This document shows positions 55,585-64,000 of a stretch of DNA of 64,000 nt, one piece after another; position 1 is the stretch's first letter, and each line of letters opens with the position of its first letter. Position numbers and translations under genes: made by a program. The notes beneath the pieces are model-generated. The model was not told the origin of the DNA. It saw only the letters and a program-made list of their open reading frames with translations, and did no database searches. This DNA comes from Sorghum bicolor. Taxonomy: Eukaryota; Streptophyta; Magnoliopsida; Poales; Poaceae. Where the stretch lies: NCBI RefSeq assembly GCF_000003195.3, contig NC_012879.2:41112338-41176337 (forward strand). Reading direction: 5' to 3'.

Positions 55585-56816
55585 TGTTGACGGTCCTTAA
55601 GTATCAAATTTAATTATCAAATAAACAAAGAAAAGGATCCAAATGAAATCAACATCTAGACTTAGGGTTTTATCTGACAGAATTCCACGAGTTTTGGTCT
55701 TTGTCTATTTCTGCAGGGAGTTATCAGGAAATAAGGAAGAAAGGCCCACATGTCAAGATTACATAGAGATATCAACCCACCGCGCAATTTTCTACCATCT
55801 AGAAGACTCCAGAAGCCACGGGAAGGAAGCGGAGCCCGAAAGGGGCCAGGCCCAGGGTGCCCGCCCTGAGGACCTGGGCGCCCGCCCCCCTCTGGACTCT
55901 GTTCCAGACTCTCTTCGCACACGACGTTCCACCGACCTATTGGATCCAGAATAACATAGTACCACCTCGCCTATCGACCCAAAAACGCATAGAAGGGGAG
56001 GACTATATAAGGAGACCCCCTCTGGCCCCTGGAGGAGACAAGAAATTATCATAGAGATTGAGGGGTGCCCTCGAAGGAAAACCTCTTCTCTAAATAATAT
56101 TTTTTTAGGCTTAGCAACCAATGTAAAGTAGAAATAGATCTTCTAGTTTCTACTAGATTCAGATAGATAGAGTGGAGGTGTGGATCGGAGGAAGGCCGGC
56201 CTGTCGGTGTCTACTCCGAGTTGTACCTGCGGGATCAAGTCTCCTAACCCGAGGCTTGCTTCTAAGATTCTTCAGTAATTTGACTTCTAATACTAGTAAG
56301 TTCTTGTTTTATTGTTCTTTGGTTTATGAGTTTACTTTAATCCTCTTCCGGTTGAGTATTAGAGTAATCACTTGCTAGCGTAAACGTGGTGTTTAGGCTA
56401 GGGTACTCATAGATATCCCCTGACTAGCTGGACCGTGGTAGTATCGAGGAACGTGACATTTCCGAGTTACCTTTGCAGATCACATCTCGTTAGCAGGACG
56501 GGTAGGGTTATAGGTGCGGGTCGAACATCCTTTGTGTTGTCTAGATTCCGTGAGCCTCCCCAATAGAACAATAGATCATCCTTATTAAGGTTAGAACGAG
56601 ACTACAGTTGCAGTCTTCTCTATACATCACTCACATCGAGAGACATTCTTTGTAGCCTAAAGGGATAGTAGCAATAGATTTGGTTAGTCAGATGCACCCT
56701 TTCTCCTAGTGGTAAAAATATAAATACGATAACTCTGGATAACCTCCCGGGTGAAATGCTCACCGATATCCGTGCGCTTGCGGATCATTTTCTAATTGCG
56801 TTACCAAATATCAACA
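55585..56816 (+). repeat. Element I 5' LTR (1232 bp)
   Basis: TGTTGACGGTCC...ATATCAACA with a TATA box at 56004-56011, followed by AGCATTTC and the PBS. Confidence 0.9.
56004..56011 (+). promoter_or_regulatory. TATA box in I 5' LTR
   Basis: 'GGACTATATAAGGAGACC'; the same motif in the 3' LTR at 62733-62740. Confidence 0.65.
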
Positions 56817-56824
56817 AGCATTTC

Positions 56825-56842
56825 TGGCGCCGTTGCCGGGGA
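56825..56842 (+). other. Element I primer binding site
   Basis: TGGCGCCGTTGCCGGGGA, eight bases after the LTR end. Confidence 0.85.
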
Positions 56843-56935
56843 GAAAGACGGTTTGCTGAGATAACTTTGAGTCTTGCTATTATCTTGTATTATACTTTTA
56901 TACTTTTATTCATTTATCTTTTTATTTTTATCTTT

Positions 56936-57862
56936 ATGGATAACTCAAATTCCATACCTATTATTAAATTCTTTGCACCTTCGGAAACCAGCCATAGACC
57001 ATGGGAGTCAACACGTCCTGCCCCTAATTATGATCTGTGTTCGGAGTTGATTACAATAGGTCAAAACCAACCCTTTTCTATAGCTGAGGTCCTATCTTTT
57101 AATCAAAAAGATAATGCACTTTTAGCTACACCTAGGGAATCTTTTAATCTTTCTATAAATTCTGGTTTAGACCTAGCCCTACAAGACCATGTTTTTCCTA
57201 GATATTTTCACATTGGTCTTAATCATATAACCTTTGGTAGAGTCTTTCTTTCTTTATCTATTAGTAAAGGAAGGTATGTCTTCATTCGTAGACATCCTTC
57301 TTGCACTAGTCTTCATAGAAAAATCTTAGAGATAGAGAAGGAATCATCTCCCATACAAGGAGAGGAAGTTTCAATAGCCGATTTCCAAACATTTCAATCC
57401 CATAATTCGGCTATCCAACCCATCCTTGAGCTTAATAATTTCTACTATGCTTTTTCTCTTGAACCTCCCGATAATCCTATGAATCTCTCTAGACATCCCA
57501 TGCATAAGAAGGAGGATCGAGAAGAGCAACATCAATGGCTAGAGGGCATTAAAAATCCATGTGCAATCATCATTGAATGGATAGATAAAACAAACTTGAG
57601 AGACAATCCTAGAGGAATTTTAAGCATTCATGAAGAATCATCCTTGGAGTTTAAGAATGAGAGAAACAACAGTGAGCATGGAAGTTATTTCATAAATACC
57701 TCACCCAGTCCTTGCTCATATAAAACATCTCTCCAATCAATTTGTCTCTCCATCCTTACCACATTTGAGATCTCCAACCCCCTCTCCCTCTTCATTTATA
57801 AAAACTTTAAAAGGGTGGTTGTCGATGCATATGTCTATAATAAATATTGCAGATCTCGTTGA
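56936..57862 (+). CDS. gag: Element I gag, shortened (308 aa)
   Basis: ATG at 56936 ('MDNSNSIPIIKFFAPSETSH'); the frame is open further upstream into the LTR but that part is hydrophobic read-through of leader. The start and 'GQNQPFS' match the F1 gag, but most of the capsid core between them and 'LHRKILEIEKESSPIQGEEV' is missing or scrambled. The C-terminal half keeps the F1 features ('EWIDKTNLRDNPRG', 'EHGSYFINTSPSPCSYKTS', 'FKRVVVDAYVYNKYCRSR'). It is about 210 codons shorter than the F1 gag. The frame is fully open, but loss of the capsid core makes particle formation doubtful. Confidence 0.65.
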   Translation: MDNSNSIPIIKFFAPSETSHRPWESTRPAPNYDLCSELITIGQNQPFSIAEVLSFNQKDNALLATPRESFNLSINSGLDLALQDHVFPRYFHIGLNHITFGRVFLSLSISKGRYVFIRRHPSCTSLHRKILEIEKESSPIQGEEVSIADFQTFQSHNSAIQPILELNNFYYAFSLEPPDNPMNLSRHPMHKKEDREEQHQWLEGIKNPCAIIIEWIDKTNLRDNPRGILSIHEESSLEFKNERNNSEHGSYFINTSPSPCSYKTSLQSICLSILTTFEISNPLSLFIYKNFKRVVVDAYVYNKYCRSR

Positions 57863-59155
57863 GTTGATCTTGATATAGGTAGGTGTTGGAGGGGAAACCA
57901 CTTCACCAACATAACTTGATGGTTTCCCAAGGACAAGCTTAGTGTCCTAAAACAAACACTTATCAGATCATAACATGAACTTCTAATTATTTGCAACATT
58001 GCCTTGTGTATTGAGCATATAAAGATAATTGTAGAAATATTCCTTCGGGTATTCTTGTCACTAACCTTTCCAGGATTGGAGCAAGAAGATCGGATGAATG
58101 ACAAGCACAGGGTATGTCAAACCAACCATCACACAACATTGAATTAAATTCATCCAAACTTGAAATTTGTAAAATTCAAGCTTGGGGGAGTACTTTACAT
58201 AAAAAAATCTTTTGCCATGTTGCTACGTTGGTTGTCCTTACCTTTGAGACATGCTCAATTTGTTAAATACTAATTACACTACTTCACCTCCACTTGAGTA
58301 GATCGCTATAAATGCTCTCATGCTACCTTTATTTGCTTTAGTATATGTCTAGGTTTGGAGTAGTTTCATTTATCTCTTAAATCAAGCATGGTGCTTAGTT
58401 TAGGAATGATGATCTTACTTCCAAAGGATTTTTAAATTAAGCATGGTGCTTAGGTTAAAATGCCCTCCTAAATCAAATTAGACATGGTGTCTAGGTTGAT
58501 TTTTGAGCCGATAGTATGCTATAGTAGATATGGGATATTTTGTTGGACTAACCCCTGCAGGAAAACATTCAATATCAACCTGGGAAGTCCTGAGATACAA
58601 ACTCATTGGAGATAAAGGAGACACATGAAGTTTAACAATTTGCACAAGAAGGACATAGCTCATTCATCATAAAGAGATGATCCATGGAGGGTGCCACAAA
58701 CACGATGCACAACCGCTAAGAAAGGAAAGCTTCCACAAGGTGATACTGTACCGTCACTCTTCAAGTAAGGTAACATTTTAAGGTACTTGACTATCACTTT
58801 TATAAGCTTCTCCTTGGTTCTAGCGTTCACATAAAATAAAGAGACAAACATGTATGATTTATAACTCCAAATTAACCAACTCAATTAATTCAACATGTTT
58901 AGTCCTTTAATCTTTGTTCTTAGTACTACCTTCGTGACCCCACACTCCTAATCATATAAGCTAAAGTATTGCACATGCAATCTTTGGAAGATATAAACAA
59001 AACATAAATATAGATAGATTATCTTTCCATTAGGTTGAGCCATCTGATCTGACAAATGCTACACTCATGATCCATCAACTTTGTCTTGCTCACTATGCTT
59101 AAGGTTAGAGAAGAACAAATACACTTTTGGTTCTGTTGGTGTTTTCCACCAACAG
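57863..59155 (+). other. Element I non-coding region
   Basis: Alignable with F1 27358-28316 plus 37825-38140, including the uninterrupted E target 'ATGTATGATTTATAACTCC'. A duplicated stretch ('AAGCATGGTGCTTAG', 58385 and 58440) is specific to I. Stops in all frames. Confidence 0.7.
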
Positions 59156-60297
59156 GGCCCATGCACTTGATCTCTACCTTGTTTCTATGAGCAGGAACAC
59201 TTCGAGCACAATATGAAGGAGTTTTACAACTCCCAGATTCCACCAAGTGAAGAACTGGGATCTACAAGCACAAACACAATGGAGATCAGGCGATAACTTT
59301 TCCAAAAGGAATATTGAAGAACCTTTGTGTCTGAGTTGGTACCTTATATGCCCCAGCAGACTTCGTAGTGGTAGAGACCGGAAATGAGGAGAGGGCACCC
59401 ATCATCTTAGGGAGGCCATTCCTAAACACTAGAGCTGTCATCTACGCTAATGCTGCCAAGATCAGTCTCTACATCAAGGGGAAGAAGGAGACTTTCCCTC
59501 AAGAACAAGACTACACAAACTTCAGAGCAACCCCGACATGAACCAAGGAAGAGGACCAACAGGAGGAACAGGAACAAGCAAATGTGGACCGAGTCAGCTA
59601 AGATGGTCACTGCAGTTCAAGGAGCTCAAGATCGTCGACTCAAGTCACCTTTCTTCATCAAGAAGGACGACCCTGGTGTTCTAAGCATTGAGTGCACAAT
59701 CAACAGATACTCTTTTCAGAAGACACTCTACGACACCGGATCTGACGTCAACATAATGGTCGTAGTCACTTATCAGCTCCTGCATGAAACCATGCCCCTA
59801 CAACCAATATACATTTAGCTATAGATGACTTTCAAGTTATTGACATGGGAGAAGATGAATATGATCCACCCACCATCCTTGGAAGACAGTTCCTCAGCAC
59901 TATCAAAGCCATCATCTATATTGGAACCGGAGAAGTCCACATACACTTCTCCTCTGAGAAGGTATGCCGCTGTTTTACTGACCCTAACTATATAGTTGAA
60001 GACTCTAAGCAGGTCAGGACAAGAAGAAGACATCGCAACCAGAGGAGGCAAATCATCAAGGACGGATGGGTAGACTACGAAGGAGAAGTGATAAGGACTG
60101 AAGACATACCACTTGAACATAACTATCCTGAGGAGACCGTAGCACCGAGTCAGGTGTGGAGAGAGAATATAGTTACACGAAGAGGAGGCGCCACCGGAAT
60201 CATCGACTACGTCATCCAACGAATCCCAGGACGATTAAGAAAATGGAGAGTCCCGCTCGGAGGACTTAAAAACACCGAACGCCTTGCCAAGAGGTAA
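59156..60297 (+). pseudogene. Element I gag tail and tandem retropepsin remnant
   Basis: Begins with the gag tail ('EFYNSQIPPSEELGSTSTNT', about 59218-59278). A piece of the first protease follows from about 59300; its active site is already missing ('ERAPIILGRPFLNT'-like, 59388-59428, then the basic linker 'HEPRKRTNRRNRNK'). The second protease follows ('SPFFIKKDDPGVLSIECTIN', 'TLYDTGSDVNIMVVVTYQLL', stop at 59816-59818) and resumes in another frame as 'MGEDEYDPPTILGRQFLS' (59845 on), open to 60297. The gap between the two halves of the second domain is at the same place as in J. Confidence 0.65.
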
Positions 60298-62298
60298 ACT
60301 TGGTAGTTATCCTTTCCCTTTTAATTATTTCAAATAGTTTACTTAGTTAATCATGTTCGTATTATCCTAGAAAGAAAATAAAAATGTGAAAAAAACTGTA
60401 AGCCCCATGTGAGTAGACGAGTGGCATAAAACCCATAAGTACATTCACTGTGGTGGCATAAAAATAAAATAAATATTTTTCTGCTTTATAAAAACAAAAA
60501 TATAAAAATAGGGAGTAATATTTATTAAGGAGTCTCAACATGATAAAGGCTAGATATTTATGCTAACACTTAATCAGTTCCACAAGCTTTGTTGTCTATT
60601 TGAGCTCCACAGAATTTAAGAATCAAGAAGACTAGCAGACGGAGGACATTCTAATCGCTGTCAAAATACTGCTGACTTTCAAACACACCTCTGCCACCTG
60701 CTAGCTACATCAAGAGAAATTACGTCAAAATTCAGCTTGGGGGAGAGCACCCCCATTTATCTCGATAAGTATTTCTATCTATCTTTATACTTATACTATA
60801 TTAGAATATAAATACACATAACTATGAAAAACCAAATAAAGATTTTATGCTTATATATATTTTGCTTAGTGTGTTTAATAAATAAATAAAGTGGCTATTC
60901 TAATCGGTATCTAATAAAACTTAAGCATGGATATGATGAATAGTTACTCTGCCTAATTTGCAAATTTGAAGTTCTCTCTCAAGTTTAGATATAACTGTTA
61001 TAATTTAAGGCTTGCTCTAGACCTAAACTTGTGGGATGAAAACTTGATCTGAAGTCTAAGTTGTTAACGGGATACGATATGGGAAGGTTGAGCTGCTGCT
61101 TATCTGTTCCTAGAGATGCTAGAATTCTAGAGAATTTTATCTTTGAAAATCTTTAAAATGTTGCAAGATGAGTTCCTGTATGATGAGAGTTTAAATTCCT
61201 TCCACAACCATATATACATGCTTGCTAGACCTTGAGCCACACATTTACTATTTACTGCTTATGAGCATTGAGTGTGGTCAAGCTGTGTAGACCCTTAGGA
61301 GCTTGTCATGTGGTTAAATCAAGATTCACTTGCACGTTCACTCATACATGCTACTTCTACTCCGGAAGTACCATCCACATATATCCACTCATTTCTATCT
61401 CCAAAACCACCCAAAAGTATTCCACTCCTAATCCGGGAGAGAATAACCAAAAATATTTCTGTTTCCCCTTGTGAAATAAATGCTCAAGTTATCTTGTTAC
61501 TACCACTTGCTATATTATCTCAAGAGATGAATGCTCTGAAAAAAAAGAGAAAAAGAAAATAAAAGATACGAGGAAATAAAAAGGAGCAAGTGCTCGGAAC
61601 CTCGAAAGAAAAGAAAAAGAAGAGCATCTCATTCTCCTCATAAAGTTTCAAAAGCAAGGAAGGTATGTATCCCCTCAAAGAGCAAAGTAGAATTAGACTT
61701 CCACCACTATTGTTATCACCATCATCACCATACACCATTCATTCGCCACACATGCACATCTTGATTTGGCTTATTGATTTGTTTCTTTGGATCCATGGTT
61801 TGACTATGCAATAAATGTCTTGTAAGTATGTATACTTTATCTCCCACCTATGAGCTCCAGATATTAAAGCCTTATTAGAGTAGGGTGAGAGAGAAGACAA
61901 TGACACTATGTTTCATACCACAAATACTACATATTTTGAGAGAAGGCATATACCATCACTGCCTTGGTAAGGAATCCGAAAATACCACAAAAGAGAGACC
62001 TGAGAGAATCATACAAGGAATTTCTGAGTTTTATTTGAAAATCTACAAAAACCCCAGAGCTATAGCTGATCAAGAATAAGAGACATGGCACTTGGCTAGA
62101 CTGTTCTATTTTTTAATCACTCAAGACAGAAGTGACGGTTACAAGTCCTATGGTGTAGGTAAAGTAAGTAAGTTTTAAGTCTTAACAGTTTATTCTAACT
62201 CAGAGATGAGATCTTGCTTAAATGTGTGTGTACTTCTAAGAAATGAAACCACTACAGAAACTCTTGAGTTCATCCTTGCTCAGGGACGAGCAAGAGGT
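60298..62298 (+). other. Element I conserved non-coding 3' block
   Basis: About 2 kb aligned with the F1, H and J blocks, same landmarks in the same order. No usable ORF. Confidence 0.75.
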
Positions 62299-62313
62299 AA
62301 GCTTGGGGGAGTT
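62299..62313 (+). other. Element I polypurine tract
   Basis: 'AAGCTTGGGGGAGTT' directly before TGTTGACGG. Confidence 0.75.
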
Positions 62314-63547
62314 TGTTGACGGTCCTTAAGTATCAAATTTAATTATCAAATAAACAAAGAAAAGGATCCAAATGAAATCAACATCTAGACTTAGGGTTTT
62401 ATCTGACAGAATTCCACGAGTTTTGGTGTTTGTCTATTTCTGCAGGGGGTTATCAGGAAATAAGGAAGAAAGGCCCACATGTCGGGATTACATAGAGATA
62501 TCAACCCACCGCACAATTTTTTACCATCTAGAAGACTCCAGAAGCCACGGGAAGGAAGCGGAGCCCGAAAGGGGCCAGGCCCAGGGCGCCCGCCCTGAGG
62601 ACCTGGGCGCCCGCCCCCCTCTGGACTCCGTTCCGGACTCTCTTCGCACACGACGTTCCACCGACCTATTGGATCCAGAATAACATAGTACCACCTCGCC
62701 TATCGACCCAAAAACGCATAGAAGGGGAGGACTATATAAGGAGACCCCCTCTGGCCCCTAGAGGAGACAAGAAATTATCATAGAGATTGAGGGGTGCCCT
62801 CGAAGGAAAACCTCTTCTCTAAATAATATTTCTTTTTAGGCTTAGCAACCAATGTAAAGTAGAAATAGATCTTCTAGTTTCTACTAGATTGAGAGAGATA
62901 GAGTGGAGGTGTGGATCGAAGAAAGGCCGGCATGTCGGTGTCTACTCCGAGTTGTACCTGCGGGATCAAGTCTCCTAACCTGAGGCTTGCTTCTAAGATT
63001 CTTCAGTAATTCGACTTCTAATACTAGTAAGTTCTTGTTTTATTGTTCTTTGGTTTATGAGTTTACTTTAATCCTCTTCCGGTTGAGTATTAGAGTAATC
63101 ACTTGCTAGCGTAAACGTGGTGTTTAGGCTAGGGTACTCATAGATATCCCCTGACTAGCTGGACCGTGGTAGTAGCGAGGAACGTGACATTTCCGAGTTA
63201 CCTTTGCAGATCACATCTCGTTAGCAGGACAGGTAGGGTTATAGGTGCAGGTCGAACATCCTTTGTGTTGTCTAGATTCTGTGAGCCTCCCCAATAGAAC
63301 AGTAGATCATCCTTATTAAGGTTAGAACGAGACTACGGTTGCAGTCTTCTCTATACATCACTCACATCGAGAGACATTCTTTGTAGCCTAAAGGGATAGT
63401 AGCAATAGATTTGGTTAGTCAGATGCACCCTTTCTCCCAGTGGTAAAAATATAAATACGATAACTCTGGATAACCTCCCGGGTGAAATGCTCACCGATAT
63501 CCGTGCGCTTGCGGATCATTTTCTAATTGCGTTACCAAATATCAACA
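62314..63547 (+). repeat. Element I 3' LTR (1234 bp)
   Basis: Full-length partner of 55585-56816, ending ATATCAACA and followed by the target duplication ATAGC. Confidence 0.9.
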
Positions 63548-63552
63548 ATAGC

Positions 63553-64000
63553 CATAGCGGGAGGACAACGGGAGAGACCTGGGTTCCTGTATACTTCTCT
63601 ATTACTTTAGTTCTATGATAACAAAGAATGAATAGATATAGCAATCACATATTAGCACTTTGGGACATCAAAACACCAACCACAGAAAAAGAACTGGAAG
63701 GGGGCTCGAAAGCTCTGACTACGGTCCTACAAACACCGATCCGAACGAGGTGGAATACGTCGACTGTTAGGGCTGTCACTACTCTAGGGCTACCAAAACA
63801 ATCCGCAGGACTGGGTGCAACCTCAGGTAACCTCTAGTATAGACACCATGTCTACACTAACGATTACTACTCTAATTACCATGAATAGCTAGAGCACTCG
63901 ATGCGAACGGAGATCCTATGCCAAAATATAACAACTACACTACTCGATAATAATAAAGGCATAAAAGTAAATAGAGAAGATAAAAATATTAAAGCATAAG
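63553..64000 (-). repeat. Element H 5' LTR, second piece (runs off the window)
   Basis: Continues the H LTR after the I insertion ('CATAGCGGGAGGACAAC'), matching 45152-45605 of the left LTR with few differences. Confidence 0.85.

Larger units (their letters stand above)
55585..63547 (+). mobile_element. Element I: non-autonomous Athila-like element (7963 bp), TSD ATAGC
   Basis: Complete insertion: LTRs 55585-56816 and 62314-63547, perfect duplication ATAGC (55580-55584 and 63548-63552), PBS, gag, non-coding region, tandem protease remnant, non-coding block, polypurine tract. No RT, RNase H or integrase. The LTRs differ at roughly twenty positions by eye, so it is older than E. Confidence 0.92.
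44899..64000 (-). mobile_element. Element H: Athila-like element, host of J and I
   Basis: Minus-strand element with 3' LTR 44899-46379 on the left and 5' LTR starting at 55329 on the right, continuing after I at 63553 to beyond the window. Between them lie H's own 3' non-coding block and gag tail (46380-48838), then J material, and finally H or J internal sequence up to the PBS at 55303-55320. No RT or integrase. Confidence 0.75.

Noticed and set aside
56756..56935. N-terminal hydrophobic extension of the I gag as a signal or membrane segment
   Set aside because: Starts in the LTR and crosses the PBS; the real start is the ATG at 56936 where F1 similarity begins.

Overview
The window is plant nuclear DNA made almost entirely of nested LTR retrotransposons. 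I see no host gene, rRNA, tRNA gene, CRISPR array or bacterial feature. The lineages present (Tekay/Del-like chromovirus with about 4-kb LTRs, Tat-lineage elements with antisense genes, Athila-like gag/protease elements) and the piling of elements into one another suggest intergenic or pericentromeric DNA of a grass, perhaps a panicoid. The species is inference.

Layout. The oldest recognisable host is element C (+ strand, Tekay/Del-like). Its 5' LTR is 15641-23217, and pieces of its leader and pre-gag ORF lie at 23218-24304 and 43619-43890. Element B (Tat-like, +, degenerate; visible 8071-15640) sits in C's LTR. Element A (same family as C, - strand) sits in B's pol; its 3989-bp 5' LTR is 4082-8070 and its body runs off the left edge. 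Element D (-, 18002-22375, TSD GAATA) also sits in C's LTR. Element F1 (Athila-like, +, 24305-41384) is inserted in C's pre-gag ORF and itself carries E (+, 28317-37819, TSD GATTT). A second copy of C's leader (41386-42308) and a solo LTR (42309-43613, TSD ATGAG) follow. G (B-like, +, 43891-44898) interrupts C further on. G is broken by H (Athila-like, -, from 44899 past the right edge), which contains J (-, LTR 48839-50107) and I (+, 55585-63547, TSD ATAGC).

E is the most notable object: a young Tat element (two differences between its 689-bp LTRs by eye) with a nearly open pol carrying two RNase H domains and a DD35E integrase, but almost no gag. On its antisense strand lies a complete, apparently intact six-exon gene (36490 down to 33230, about 942 aa) with a plant-mobile-domain-like region, a basic/proline-rich linker and a C-terminal coiled coil. 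It has its own TATA box and phase-consistent introns. E is also saturated with the hexamer GCCGAT/ATCGGC (roughly 75-80 copies by eye) in LTRs, pol and antisense gene alike.

The F/H/I/J elements lack reverse transcriptase and integrase. F1 keeps gag with a single stop and I keeps a gag; I and J keep remnants of two consecutive retropepsin domains. All four share a roughly 2-kb non-coding block before the 3' LTR. They would have depended on enzymes supplied by other elements.
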